DNA of 64,000 nucleotides from Chryseobacterium sp. (GCA_031277615.1 JAITMC010000019.1:109226-173225); one strand, 5' to 3'; numbered from the stretch's first letter, positions 1-9,870 are shown. Notes: generated by a model from the sequence alone, not told the origin. Numbers and translations: made by a program.

Positions 1-1
1 T

Positions 2-604
2 TGTAACCTAAATACTGATGTAACTTTCGAAATTACTTTCAATATTGAAAAAGGTAGAGGATATGTTCCTTCAGAACAGAATAAGTCAAACAATGCTCCT
101 GTAGGAACTATTGCCATTGACTCTATTTTCACGCCGATCAAGAAAGTACAGTACAGCATTGAAAATTATCGTGTAGAGCAAAAAACAGACTACGAAAAAC
201 TTGTATTAGATATAGAAACTGACGGGTCTATCAGCCCTCAGAATGCTTTAACAGAAGCTTCCAAGATATTAATTTATCACTTCATGCTGTTCTCTGATGA
301 GAGAATCACCCTTGAAACGGAAGCCGTAAAAGCATCTATCCAGTACGATGAAGAAACTCTTCACACAAGACAACTTCTTAAGTCTAAATTAGCAGATATG
401 GATCTTTCCGTAAGAGCCCTTAACTGTCTGAAAGCAGCTGAAGTAGAAACTCTTGGAGAACTGGTTTCTTACAGTAAGTCTGATTTGATGAAATTCAGAA
501 ATTTTGGTAAAAAATCTTTGACAGAACTAGAAGAATTAGTGCATTCAAAAGGTCTTAACTTCGGTTTCGACGTTGCAAAATATAAGTTAGACGCTGATAA
601 ATAA
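2..604 (+). CDS. rpoA: RNA polymerase subunit alpha (3' part)
   Basis: This is the C-terminal 200 codons of the DNA-directed RNA polymerase alpha subunit; the start lies upstream of the window. The frame is open from position 2. The first part is the end of the N-terminal assembly domain ([10 protein letters not shown] near residue 20 of this fragment, [11 protein letters not shown] near 45). It is followed by the C-terminal domain with helix-hairpin-helix motifs ([16 protein letters not shown] and [13 protein letters not shown]), which contacts UP-element DNA and activators. rplQ follows after 6 nt, the usual order of the ribosomal protein operon. A shorter ATG at 284 is internal and not the start. 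Confidence 0.97.
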   Translation, partial: CNLNTDVTFEITFNIEKGRGYVPSEQNKSNNAPVGTIAIDSIFTPIKKVQYSIENYRVEQKTDYEKLVLDIETDGSISPQNALTEASKILIYHFMLFSDERITLETEAVKASIQYDEETLHTRQLLKSKLADMDLSVRALNCLKAAEVETLGELVSYSKSDLMKFRNFGKKSLTELEELVHSKGLNFGFDVAKYKLDADK

Positions 605-610
605 TTAATA

Positions 611-1132
611 ATGAGACACGGTAAAAAATTCAATCACTTAGGAAGAACAGCTTCTCACAGAAGTGCTTTACTTTCTAATATGGCTTGTTCTCTAATTGAG
701 CATAAAAGAATCAACACTACTGTAGCTAAAGCTAAAGCTTTAAGAGTATATGTTGAGCCTCTATTAACAAAAGCAAAAGAAGATACTACACACAACAGAA
801 GAGTAGTATTCTCTTACCTTCAAAATAAATTTGCGGTTGCTGAATTATTCAGAACTGTAGCTCCGAAAATCGCTGAAAGAAACGGTGGTTATACAAGAAT
901 CATCAAGACAGGATTCAGACCAGGTGATGCTGCTGATACTGCTCTTATCGAATTAGTAGATTTCAACGAGCTTTACAACCCGAATGCAGAGGAGAAAAAA
1001 GCTACAAGAAGAAGCAGAAGATCAACTGCTGCACCTAAAAAAGCTGAAGCTGTTGTAGCTGATGCTCCAGCAGTAGAAGAAAAAGTAGAAGAAGCTAAAG
1101 CTGATACTACTGAAGAAAAAACTGAAGAATAA
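611..1132 (+). CDS. rplQ: 50S ribosomal protein L17
   Basis: L17 of the large ribosomal subunit, 173 residues. The N-terminal 115 residues are the conserved L17 core: [13 protein letters not shown] at the start and [25 protein letters not shown] near residues 95-118. The C-terminal 50 residues are an acidic, alanine/lysine/glutamate-rich extension, longer than the roughly 120-residue E. coli protein; such tails are common in Bacteroidota L17. It is the last gene of the rpoA operon and is followed by a strong hairpin terminator. Confidence 0.97.
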   Translation: MRHGKKFNHLGRTASHRSALLSNMACSLIEHKRINTTVAKAKALRVYVEPLLTKAKEDTTHNRRVVFSYLQNKFAVAELFRTVAPKIAERNGGYTRIIKTGFRPGDAADTALIELVDFNELYNPNAEEKKATRRSRRSTAAPKKAEAVVADAPAVEEKVEEAKADTTEEKTEE

Positions 1133-1153
1133 TATTCATTCAGATATCAATAG

Positions 1154-1185
1154 AAAACCATCCGGAATCCGGATGGTTTTTTTTT
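1154..1185 (+). terminator. Rho-independent terminator after rplQ
   Basis: A perfect 13-bp inverted repeat (AAAACCATCCGGA and its complement) with almost no loop is followed by a run of nine T. It ends the rpoA-rplQ transcript. Confidence 0.9.
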
Positions 1186-1279
1186 ATGAGGTAAAGCTTA
1201 AACCTTATTGATCAGGATTCATTTCCGGATTCAAAATGAGTCGCATTCCGGGATTATAAGGTAAACCAAGCGTCCCGCT

Positions 1280-1303
1280 CTCCGAAGTCTCCTGACTTCG
1301 GAG
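1280..1303. repeat. Intergenic hairpin, 10-bp perfect stem
   Basis: CTCCGAAGTC pairs with GACTTCGGAG across a TCCT loop, with no T-tract, in the 250-bp gap between rplQ and the amidase gene. It is not an obvious terminator and may belong to a dispersed intergenic repeat. The rest of the gap shows nothing recognisable. Confidence 0.5.
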
Positions 1304-1380
1304 CTATTATCCAATACCCCTAAAGTGTAATTGACCGGTACTTTAAAATAAAGGAAATTTGATTTTCTAAAATACCGATC

Positions 1381-2205
1381 ATGAAAGTTCTGAAAGACAA
1401 ATTATCGAAAACCGTTTCAGGAGAGAGCATCAGCTTTACAGATACTCCGAACAAAGGAGGGAATATCGTTCCTGAATATATCATTATCCATTTTACTGCC
1501 GGAAGAGGGCCAGACAGTTCCGTAAGCTGGTTTAAAGATCCGGCTGCCAAAGCTTCAGCCCACCTTGTCATAGACAGGGAAGGAAAGATCACTCAAATGG
1601 TGGAATTTAACAAAAAAGCCTGGCATGCAGGAAAGTCCCGATGGGCAGACCGATCCGGCTTTAATGAATGTTCTATTGGGATAGAATTGGATAATCCAGG
1701 AAGACTATCCAATGTAAACGACCGGTTTTATGCCTGGTTCGGAAAAGAATATCCAAAAGAATTTGTGGTGAGAGCGAAACATAAACATGAAGAAAATAGT
1801 TCTTACTGGCACAATTTTACAGAGAAACAGATTGATTCCTGTTTCCGGGTCTGCAAACTGTTGATGGAAACCTATAATATTAAAGATATTCTGGGTCATG
1901 ACGATATTGCTCCGTTTAGGAAGAATGATCCGGGACCTGCATTTCCCATGGAAAGCTTCAGAGCAAAATTATTGGGTAGAGAAGATGATACCGCAGATAT
2001 TTATCAGGTGACGGGAGATCTTGTCAATATAAGAAAAGATGCCGGAACCGAATTCGATTCTATCATGAAACTTAAAAAAGGAACCCAGGTAGAATTTATC
2101 AAAAGTAAACTGGGCTGGTTCTATGTATATGTTTTACTGAAACCGGTAAACGGAGAAGAACCTGTGTATGGCTGGATCAACAGTGATCTGCTGAAAAAAA
2201 TCTAA
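1381..2205 (+). CDS. N-acetylmuramoyl-L-alanine amidase with C-terminal SH3-like domain
   Basis: Peptidoglycan amidase of the Amidase_2 (PGRP/AmpD-like) zinc family, 274 residues. It is expected to cleave the bond between N-acetylmuramic acid and L-alanine. Visible motifs are IIHFTAGRG (His37), AHLVIDREGKITQMV (60-74), IGIELDNPG (99-107) and LGHDDIAPFRKNDPGP (171-186). The last gives His173 and probably Asp183 as the other zinc ligands. Residues from about 210 to the end resemble a bacterial SH3 domain (VNIRKDAG, then GWFYVYVL, then YGWINSDLL), a likely cell-wall binding module. No clear signal peptide is present, so it may act in the cytoplasm on recycled muropeptides or leave the cell by another route. 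It is a single-gene unit with its own terminator. Confidence 0.88.
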   Translation: MKVLKDKLSKTVSGESISFTDTPNKGGNIVPEYIIIHFTAGRGPDSSVSWFKDPAAKASAHLVIDREGKITQMVEFNKKAWHAGKSRWADRSGFNECSIGIELDNPGRLSNVNDRFYAWFGKEYPKEFVVRAKHKHEENSSYWHNFTEKQIDSCFRVCKLLMETYNIKDILGHDDIAPFRKNDPGPAFPMESFRAKLLGREDDTADIYQVTGDLVNIRKDAGTEFDSIMKLKKGTQVEFIKSKLGWFYVYVLLKPVNGEEPVYGWINSDLLKKI

Positions 2206-2222
2206 CCTGCATCAAACATAAC

Positions 2223-2262
2223 AAAAAGTCCCCCAATGAAATTGAGGGGCTTTGCTGTTTTT
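2223..2262 (+). terminator. Terminator after the amidase gene
   Basis: AGTCCCCCAA pairs with TTGAGGGGCT around a short loop and is followed by TTTGCTGTTTTTT. It lies 18 nt downstream of the amidase stop codon. Confidence 0.8.
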
Positions 2263-2264
2263 TA

Positions 2265-2316
2265 GATCTTGGTTCTCTTTAGCTCAATCATATAATTAAT
2301 CGTGCCGCCCAGTAGC
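2265..2316 (-). pseudogene. Remnant of a lipoprotein-gene 3' end
   Basis: Read on the minus strand, this stretch encodes about 17 codons ending NYMIELKRTKI and a stop. The last nine residues and the stop position match the C-terminus of the small lipoprotein encoded at 3621-4055 (NNMIELKRTKI). A stop codon lies directly upstream in the same frame, so only the tail is left. It is best read as the residue of a duplicated and decayed paralogue. Confidence 0.7.
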
Positions 2317-2533
2317 TAAACTATTGAAAAATGCGCCAGATTAAAGATTATTTTTTGATAAATAATCTTTAAAAATTAAATTAACAAAATACGTATGGCT
2401 TATATTTTTATCTTTTTTGTTTTTAATTCTGTATTTGTAGATTCTCTTTTATGATTTATATATTTTTATTTGCTTTTATTTTGATGTTGGACTAAATTTA
2501 AAATGTTAGAATAACACTACTTTAATTTATTAA

Positions 2534-2704
2534 CCAACAACGCTCGCTAGCGCTTTTCCATTTAGAAGTTCTTGTAATATAGTTTTTCAAATTGATAATA
2601 ATTGGGCTTCAAATGTTACTCCATCACATTTAGAAACAGCGTTAAAAGACCTTAATGCTAAAGCTTGTGGAGTATATCCGGATAAAATTATAATTTACCG
2701 ATAA
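2534..2704 (+). pseudogene. Truncated gene fragment, C-terminal 56 codons
   Basis: An open stretch of 56 codons plus a TAA, with protein-like composition (ASAFPFRSSCNIVFQIDN, then WASNVTPSHLETALKDLN, then CGVYPDKIIIY). It has no start codon and a stop directly upstream. The family is not recognised. The fragment sits in a roughly 560-bp gap of otherwise very AT-rich DNA (2317-2530 shows no features), next to the tail remnant at 2265-2316. This suggests a small decayed locus. Confidence 0.55.
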
Positions 2705-2768
2705 TAAAAACATTCCTGAAAAATAAATTTATTTTGCTGTTTTGGAATTCAATCATTTTTTACATTGT

Positions 2769-3578
2769 ATGAAAAAAAGAATATTACTATCATTATTTAC
2801 TCTTTTTATTCTGTATGTAAAAGCTCAGAAAAGCTTTTCTTCTGAATATGAAGCAGGATATACATTGGATTATAAAATGATGAATATTCCTAATGCAAAG
2901 AGTGCACGAACTACTTTTATTTTAATGATTAATAATAAAGAATCTTATTTTAAAAGTACAAATGTATATGTAGGAGATTCCTTGAAGTATTATAAAAAAT
3001 TAAAGGAAACAGGAGATACTTTTACCGATTATAAAACTTTTTCTGACTATATGAGTGAATATCCGGAAAATATAGGAACCACTGCCGGAAAAATATATGT
3101 AACAACACCTGTTACTACAGCAAATGTTTCGTATGAAGAACCCAATAATATAGAATGGAAATTGATCAACGAATTTAAGACCTTTGGAAACGATAAGTGT
3201 CAGAAAGCGGTGGCCACTAAATATGGAAGAAAGTGGATTGCTTTTTTTAATCCAAACATCCCGTTAAGTTTTGGCCCCTATAAGTTCAACAGGCTTCCAG
3301 GTCTTATCGTAGAACTGTATGATGAAAAAAAAGACTTTCATTACAAGCTCTACTTATTCAAAAAACGTAAATATGTCTGTAAGTTTGCCAATTCATATAA
3401 GAATGTAAGACCTTCAAAAAAAGAGAAAGTATATCAGTGGAGAAAAGATGCAATTTTAACAACTGACTATTCAGAAATGTTGGATAAATCAACAGATCCG
3501 GAAACCATACGGCAGCTCAATCAAAAATCAAGAAAAATGTATGATCAGTATAACCCTATTGAGTTGAGTCCAAATTAA
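2769..3578 (+). CDS. GLPGLI family secreted protein
   Basis: A 269-residue exported protein of the GLPGLI family, found mainly in Bacteroidota and of unknown biochemical role. The family-defining motif appears as SFGPYKFNRLPGLIVELYD in the second half. The start at 2769 gives a good signal peptide (MKKRILLSLFTLFILYVKAQ); an ATG nine codons upstream would place extra polar residues before it. The surroundings are AT-rich and contain gene remnants. It converges with the lipoprotein gene on the other strand and shares its terminator. Confidence 0.85.
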   Translation: MKKRILLSLFTLFILYVKAQKSFSSEYEAGYTLDYKMMNIPNAKSARTTFILMINNKESYFKSTNVYVGDSLKYYKKLKETGDTFTDYKTFSDYMSEYPENIGTTAGKIYVTTPVTTANVSYEEPNNIEWKLINEFKTFGNDKCQKAVATKYGRKWIAFFNPNIPLSFGPYKFNRLPGLIVELYDEKKDFHYKLYLFKKRKYVCKFANSYKNVRPSKKEKVYQWRKDAILTTDYSEMLDKSTDPETIRQLNQKSRKMYDQYNPIELSPN

Positions 3579-3581
3579 AAA

Positions 3582-3618
3582 ATCCGTTTCACAAACTGTG
3601 AAACGGATCTGTTTTTTT
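3582..3618. terminator. Bidirectional terminator between convergent genes
   Basis: A 12-bp perfect stem (ATCCGTTTCACA and its complement) with an AAC loop has a T-run on the plus side (3612-3618) and an A-run before it, which gives a T-run on the minus strand. It serves both the GLPGLI gene and the lipoprotein gene. Confidence 0.85.
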
Positions 3619-3620
3619 GC

Positions 3621-4055
3621 CTATATCTTGGTTCTCTTCAGCTCAATCATATTATTGCCCTGCTCAAGGTAAAGGCTGTCGCCTTTTACTCTGGCAATCA
3701 TATCATCTTTTTTATAAACGGTTTCACCATCCTTGGTTTCTGCTTTCGGAAGCGTGAATGTTTTTTTATTGCTGGTAATCGCTATCGTATTTTCTTTCGG
3801 ATCATTTTTGAAAACCACTTTTACAAGAGCTCCGTCTGTTGCTTTATAGACAAAATCTGTTTTTTCCGTTTTCTGACCGTTTATTTCAGTCGTTGACGAA
3901 CTTTGAGTAACGGAGTCAATTTTTCCATTGTCATCAGTGATTACCGTTTCAGAGCTGTCGCTTTTGATGATACTTTTGTTTCCGCTTTCACTTTTTTTGC
4001 AGCTTACCAATGATAAGGCAACTGCTGAAACTGCTATTAAAAGCCCTTTTTTCAT
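3621..4055 (-). CDS. Small lipoprotein of unknown function
   Basis: A 144-residue protein with a lipoprotein signal (MKKGLLIAVSAVALSLVSC, lipobox LVSC at residues 16-19), followed by a Lys/Ser-rich linker. The mature part is polar and rich in Thr, Asp and Lys, with short beta-like segments (VKVVFKNDPKENTIAITS, KTFTLPKAETKDGETV) and ends MIELKRTKI. It is probably anchored in the inner or outer membrane facing the periplasm. No enzymatic motif is visible. A decayed copy of its tail lies 1.3 kb away at 2265-2316. Confidence 0.8.
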   Translation of the reverse strand: MKKGLLIAVSAVALSLVSCKKSESGNKSIIKSDSSETVITDDNGKIDSVTQSSSTTEINGQKTEKTDFVYKATDGALVKVVFKNDPKENTIAITSNKKTFTLPKAETKDGETVYKKDDMIARVKGDSLYLEQGNNMIELKRTKI

Positions 4056-4235
4056 GTTATTTAATTTTTTAATGGGTTGAATGTGAATTGTTTTGCAATC
4101 GTAATTAAAAATTGATTAAATTTAATAGAAACAAAAAACAAACCAACAACCATGAATTCAAGCTATAAAATTACACAAAAGTGTAATTGATTCCGCTCTG
4201 TTTTCTGCTGAAATTTGTCTTAAAACAAAACAACA

Positions 4236-4868
4236 ATGAGCATTTCCATAGCCATAGTAGAAGACGAAAAAAACTACAACAATGCGTTGAAGAAGATCAT
4301 CAATTACCAGGATGACATGAAAGTGACTGCCCAGTTTTTTGATGGGAACGAAGCGCTTAAAAATCTTTCCGATATTTCTCCGGATGTCGTGATGATGGAT
4401 ATCCAGCTTCAGGATATGCTCGGGATTGAAATTATTGAAAAGCTTAAAAAAGAGATGCCCAATACGCATTTCATCATGTGTACCAGCTTTGAAGATGATG
4501 AAAAAATCTTCAATTCCCTGAAAGCAGGAGCGATGGGCTACCTGATCAAAGGGGAAAGTATGGATAAGATTCTTTCTTCCATCCGGGATGTCTATAACGG
4601 AGGGGCTCCCATGAGCTTTTCTATTGCCAGAAGAGTATTAAGCCATTTTGAAAAAAAACTCCCCGAAATTAAAGGTTTCGATGAACTGACTGAAAGGGAA
4701 AAAGAAATCCTTGAGCTGCTCTCACAAGGACTGCTCTATAAAGAAATTGCAGACAAAACCTGCATCAGCACCGATACCGTAAAAAAACACGTAGGAAACA
4801 TCTACCGGAAGCTGCATGTCAGTAACAAGGTAGAAGCCATCAATAAACTTAACCAATTTAAAAACTAA
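4236..4868 (+). CDS. NarL/FixJ-family response regulator
   Basis: A two-component response regulator of 210 residues. The receiver domain covers about 1-120, with acidic residues at VEDE (8-11), phospho-acceptor Asp55 in VVMMDIQL and the conserved Lys of YLIKGES. The LuxR-type helix-turn-helix covers about 145-207 (LTEREKEILELLSQGLLYKEIA, then STDTVKKHVGNIYRKL). It is the first gene of a tight operon ending in a histidine kinase at 6371, its likely partner. The order (regulator first, two unrelated genes, kinase last) is unusual. No promoter consensus could be fixed upstream. Confidence 0.93.
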   Translation: MSISIAIVEDEKNYNNALKKIINYQDDMKVTAQFFDGNEALKNLSDISPDVVMMDIQLQDMLGIEIIEKLKKEMPNTHFIMCTSFEDDEKIFNSLKAGAMGYLIKGESMDKILSSIRDVYNGGAPMSFSIARRVLSHFEKKLPEIKGFDELTEREKEILELLSQGLLYKEIADKTCISTDTVKKHVGNIYRKLHVSNKVEAINKLNQFKN

Positions 4869-4874
4869 GAGATT

Positions 4875-5723
4875 ATGGGAACATTAGAATTAAAAGACCC
4901 TGACTATGGGATTGAAGCTGTTGGAAACAAACTTGCAGGTTTAGTGAAAAAAAATAATATTATTGAACTTCACGCATTGATTGCAGACCATGTTGACTAT
5001 GATGTAGCCGTTATGTTTACTTATCAGGCCAAGGAAGGTATTTTGCAAAGATTGGGGGCTGCAAGTAAAAGTGATAGATTGTATTTAAACAGCTATTGGG
5101 TTAAAAGAAAAACATTCTCCGATCTGTATGATAAATTTAATACAGAAGGGATAGGAGTTAAATTTAATTTTGTTTTTTTTGATCAGAAAGATTATATTAA
5201 ATATACGGGAAATGTAGCATCGTCAACGAGCTCAAACAACTTGTTATATTTCGTTGCAACCCCAATTGATCATAATAAAAATCCACTAAAAGAACATTTT
5301 CTAATTTTTAATCTTAGCCATCCATTCGATATTGGTAAAGATGTCATGGATGACAGTATTTTTAATAGTTTTATCAATAACTATAGCACAAATCCCATTT
5401 ATGCTGACATGTCAAGCTATTGCTCTCCCAATAAAGCGACAATAGAAATTTATTATACTTGGAAAGATATAAAAGGAATAATAGATGAAGTGAATGGAAT
5501 GAAACAACATTATGATGAACTTAAATTTATTCTTGGTGAGATTATAGATTTTGATATCATTCTGGAACATTTTAAAGATAATCCTGACTATGATTTTGAG
5601 AGGGATAAATATGAGAAAGCATATGCTGAACATAAAAAGAAACTGACAATACTCGGAAAATTTCAGCCAGAAGAACCAGATGGAAAAGAGGGGTATTTTG
5701 ACATGGGCTCGCTCTATCCCTAA
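4875..5723 (+). CDS. Unknown soluble protein in two-component operon
   Basis: A 282-residue protein of no family I recognise. It has no signal peptide and no membrane segment, so it is probably cytoplasmic. It is rich in Asp, Tyr, Phe and Lys and ends in a charged stretch (YEKAYAEHKKKLTILGKFQ, then EEPDGKEGYFDMG). It starts 6 nt after the response regulator stop and ends 3 nt before the next gene, so the genes are almost certainly co-transcribed. The DNA is visibly more AT-rich than the regulator and kinase genes on either side, as is that of the next gene. This suggests the two middle genes entered the operon together. Confidence 0.8.
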   Translation: MGTLELKDPDYGIEAVGNKLAGLVKKNNIIELHALIADHVDYDVAVMFTYQAKEGILQRLGAASKSDRLYLNSYWVKRKTFSDLYDKFNTEGIGVKFNFVFFDQKDYIKYTGNVASSTSSNNLLYFVATPIDHNKNPLKEHFLIFNLSHPFDIGKDVMDDSIFNSFINNYSTNPIYADMSSYCSPNKATIEIYYTWKDIKGIIDEVNGMKQHYDELKFILGEIIDFDIILEHFKDNPDYDFERDKYEKAYAEHKKKLTILGKFQPEEPDGKEGYFDMGSLYP

Positions 5724-5726
5724 AAA

Positions 5727-6374
5727 ATGATCATTCAGATTATATACCTTACAGTTCTGTTTATAGATACTGTGAAATCTTTAGTTTTAGCTGGGAAAAA
5801 AGGACTTTCCAGCCAAAACTATTTTATGGTTTATCTACTGGTTTCATTATGCCTGGAACTTTATGGACATTATAAAGTATATGTGGGAGAGTTTAATTTT
5901 GCTTACTTATTTAATTACTACAGTATTTTTCTTATTGTATTCTTCTACAGATATTATGTGATGATTTTCCCGAAAAAATTTGAAAAAATTTCTTTAGCGG
6001 TTTTGATGGTGATGCTTGGTTACATAGGGCTATTCACCAAATTTTATGGTAGTGATTATGAAAATCAACTCGGAATATTGGTCTGTTTTTATTTCATTAT
6101 CAATGCTTTGATGTGGTTTTATATGAGACTGAAAAATTTAGATGAAAAAAGAATTACCAATGACCCACATTTTTGGGTTTCGTGTGGCCTTATTTTTTGG
6201 AGTATTTTCTTCATCTTCAGATCTGTTCCCATGTTTTTTCTTAAAGATAATGATCCTGAATTTCTTAATGTATTAAGGATGATTCAGTATTGTGCCAATA
6301 TTATCATGTATGGAAGCTTTTATATAGCCTTAAAAAAGTTTGAACAGTATAATAAAGGAAAAATAAGAATATGA
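5727..6374 (+). CDS. Multi-pass membrane protein in two-component operon
   Basis: A 215-residue integral membrane protein with about six to seven hydrophobic segments (near residues 1-18, 32-50, 60-80, 88-108, 113-133, 148-170 and 185-203). It is rich in Phe and Tyr. It resembles in layout the membrane input modules of some sensor kinases, but I cannot assign a family. Its TGA overlaps the ATG of the histidine kinase by 4 nt, indicating translational coupling. The kinase itself has only one membrane helix and no sensory domain, so this protein is a reasonable candidate for the missing sensor. That role is inference. Confidence 0.8.
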   Translation: MIIQIIYLTVLFIDTVKSLVLAGKKGLSSQNYFMVYLLVSLCLELYGHYKVYVGEFNFAYLFNYYSIFLIVFFYRYYVMIFPKKFEKISLAVLMVMLGYIGLFTKFYGSDYENQLGILVCFYFIINALMWFYMRLKNLDEKRITNDPHFWVSCGLIFWSIFFIFRSVPMFFLKDNDPEFLNVLRMIQYCANIIMYGSFYIALKKFEQYNKGKIRI

Positions 6375-7159
6375 AACAGTTACCTGATACCATTAAATTA
6401 GTATTCCTTTCGGCACTACTCATCGTAATCGTATTTGTTGCTTTCATCATTTTTGTTGTTTTAATGTACAACCGAAAACAACTTTTATACCTCAAAGAGA
6501 AACAGCTTCAGCAGGCCGAATACGAAAACCGGCTTCTCCAGAAAGAACTGGAAAAACAAAAATCCATTGAGAAAGAAAGAGAGCGGATTTCCCATGATAT
6601 GCATGATGATCTGGGAGCGGGAATATCAGCATTGAAGCTCCAGGCAGAATTCCTGAAACAGAAGGCAGATGATGAAGATCTGCAGAACGATATCAATGAA
6701 CTGCTGAAAACCTCTGAAGAAATGAATCTTTCCATGCGGGAAATGTTATGGAGTTTAAACTCAGGGAACGATACCCTGGGAAGCTTTATAGAGTATGCCG
6801 TGCAATATGCGGGTAATTTCCTGAAACGAACCAAAATCAGATTGGTAACAGAAAATATAGATCTGGTCTCCGATACACCCATTTCTACGGAAATGAGGCG
6901 GAATCTGTTTCTCTGCCTGAAAGAAGCAGTCAATAATGCCTATAAACACAGTGAAGGTGACACACTAAAACTCTCTTTTTCTCAGGAAGGGAATCTGTTT
7001 TTAATGAATATACAGGATAACGGCAAAGGAATTCCTTATGAACATTCTGAAGGAAACGGGCTCAGAAATATGAAACGCAGAATGCAGGAGCAGGAAGGAG
7101 AATGCGAGGTTATAACCTCTGAATCCGGAACTCATCTGCTTTTCAAAATAGAAATATAA
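6371..7159 (+). CDS. Sensor histidine kinase, HisKA_3 (NarX/DesK) type
   Basis: A 262-residue kinase with one N-terminal membrane helix (about 9-32), a coiled-coil linker (about 37-70), the dimerisation/phospho-acceptor region ERISHDMHDDLGAG (71-84, with His78 the likely phosphorylated residue) and a C-terminal HATPase. The ATPase has the N-box CLKEAVNNAYKHS (182-194), the G1 box DNGKGI (216-221) and the G2 box GNGLRNMKRRM (228-238). No extracellular sensing domain is present. It overlaps the upstream membrane-protein gene by 4 nt and probably phosphorylates the response regulator encoded at 4236. Confidence 0.92.
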   Translation: MKQLPDTIKLVFLSALLIVIVFVAFIIFVVLMYNRKQLLYLKEKQLQQAEYENRLLQKELEKQKSIEKERERISHDMHDDLGAGISALKLQAEFLKQKADDEDLQNDINELLKTSEEMNLSMREMLWSLNSGNDTLGSFIEYAVQYAGNFLKRTKIRLVTENIDLVSDTPISTEMRRNLFLCLKEAVNNAYKHSEGDTLKLSFSQEGNLFLMNIQDNGKGIPYEHSEGNGLRNMKRRMQEQEGECEVITSESGTHLLFKIEI

Positions 7160-7180
7160 TCATTTTAAATCCAAAATAGC

Positions 7181-7212
7181 AGCATCATTTCATGGAAGTG
7201 ATGCTTTTTTTT
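7181..7212 (+). terminator. Terminator after the two-component operon
   Basis: AGCATCATTT and AAGTGATGCT form a stem around CATGG, followed by a run of eight T, 22 nt after the kinase stop. Confidence 0.82.
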
Positions 7213-7328
7213 GTTTTTCAGAATCACCCATTCGGGTACTTGACAAGGCTCTTTTTTAAATGGAAATTTGAGTAATCAAAAACCAAAGCATGGAAACTCC
7301 CTGCCAAAATTAACTTAAAAACATAGCC

Positions 7329-8378
7329 ATGGATTTATTATATATTGTTCTGATCATGTTGGGTACTGGCGTTTTAGGAGGTATTGTCAATTATCATTCG
7401 GACGCGAATAAAAAAACTGAAACTGAATCGGTAACCAGACTGAGATCCAAAAAAATCTGTATCCTTTTTGGAGTTGCAGCAACTATTTTGGTTCCTCTGT
7501 TTCTGAAATTTGCAGAGAGTAAACTTCTGGATGAAATCAGGCTTTCTGATGGATTTTTTCAATGCAGCAAACCTGAAAATACTGATGATTCTAATACTAA
7601 ACCGGCTGCTGTTGTAATATCAAAACCTGATACTCTACAGTTAAAACCTCAGATTGTAAAGCCGGAAGAAGTTAAAAGTAACAGCAAAACAGTTGGTTCC
7701 TCAAAACCTTCCGAAGAAAAAACGTCTGCAGCATCAGATTATCTCATCTGGACTGCTTATTGTCTTCTTGCAGCATGTGCGGGAATGAGGTTTATAGATC
7801 TGCTGATGTCACGGGTGATTAGCAAAGAATATATTAAGCAGGTGGAAACTCAGGTTCAGGAGAAAAATAAAGAGATCAATGAACTGGAAAAAGAAAAAAC
7901 TAAAGCTGAAAACAATTATCAGGTAAGCGAACCTATTCAGCTTAAAGTCGCCTCAGAAGATAGTGTTCAGAAAAGTGGGATCAGCACGCTGGAACAAAGT
8001 AAACTTTTACTTGCCCAGCTTCCCCCGGTAATGCATTCCAATGATCCTCAGAAAGGACGTTTCGGAGGAAAGAGCACTGTGGATGGAAAAACACTTAGTG
8101 TGGAACATGCTCCTTATATTGTTCCGGGATTTCTTAACCTGACGATTAAAGTCACTGCCGGGAATGGCGATCTGAACAGCGATGTTTATCTGTTCCTGCA
8201 CAATTCCTTTGCCAAATCCATCATCCAGCTGAATGGTTACGGAAAAAAAGAAGTGGAATACACCATTCCTGCTTACGGAGCATTCACTATTGGAGCCATT
8301 CTTGACCATGGAAATACCCTGCTGGAACTTGATATTGCAGAGCTCAGAGATTTTCCGGAAAAATTCAGAGAAAGATAA
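7329..8378 (+). CDS. Three-TM protein with C-terminal prokaryotic YEATS-like domain
   Basis: A 349-residue protein. Two hydrophobic helices lie at about 3-21 and 43-61, with a third after a Lys/Ser/Pro-rich linker at about 138-158, then a short coiled coil (170-195). The C-terminal roughly 120 residues (FGGKSTVDGKTL, then VYLFLHNSF, then YTIPAYGAFTIGAILDHG, then LLELDIAELRD) match my memory of the prokaryotic YEATS (pYEATS) domain. The whole layout fits the architecture described as YEATS-like-associating three-TM plus pYEATS. Such proteins are proposed, not shown, to be membrane sensors or adaptors in bacterial conflict systems. The gene stands alone here, with no effector gene beside it. 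The domain assignment is from memory and needs a profile search. Confidence 0.72.
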   Translation: MDLLYIVLIMLGTGVLGGIVNYHSDANKKTETESVTRLRSKKICILFGVAATILVPLFLKFAESKLLDEIRLSDGFFQCSKPENTDDSNTKPAAVVISKPDTLQLKPQIVKPEEVKSNSKTVGSSKPSEEKTSAASDYLIWTAYCLLAACAGMRFIDLLMSRVISKEYIKQVETQVQEKNKEINELEKEKTKAENNYQVSEPIQLKVASEDSVQKSGISTLEQSKLLLAQLPPVMHSNDPQKGRFGGKSTVDGKTLSVEHAPYIVPGFLNLTIKVTAGNGDLNSDVYLFLHNSFAKSIIQLNGYGKKEVEYTIPAYGAFTIGAILDHGNTLLELDIAELRDFPEKFRER

Positions 8379-8405
8379 GACAGAAACCAATTCATTAAAC
8401 CTTTT

Positions 8406-8441
8406 AACGTTCCAGTATCCTTTGATATCGGAGCGTTTTTA
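8406..8441 (+). terminator. Probable terminator after the YEATS-like gene
   Basis: AACGTTCC and GGAGCGTT pair (one G-T pair) around a partly paired loop and are followed by TTTTTATTTTTT. Confidence 0.65.
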
Positions 8442-8547
8442 TTTTTTGAAAGAGTTTGATTAACATAATATTAAAATTAACTAAAATTTAACTCGGAAGT
8501 AAACAATAAAATACTTCCACGGTACCCTGAAAAATTCAAAAAATGAT

Positions 8548-8555
8548 TAAATTTG
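8548..8555 (+). promoter_or_regulatory. Bacteroidota -7 box before eno
   Basis: TAAATTTG fits the TAnnTTTG consensus, 22 nt upstream of the enolase ATG. No clear TTTG is found about 20 nt further upstream, so the -33 element is weak. Confidence 0.55.
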
Positions 8556-8574
8556 TAGGAACTATAAAAAATAA

Positions 8575-9870
<1,296 letters not shown>

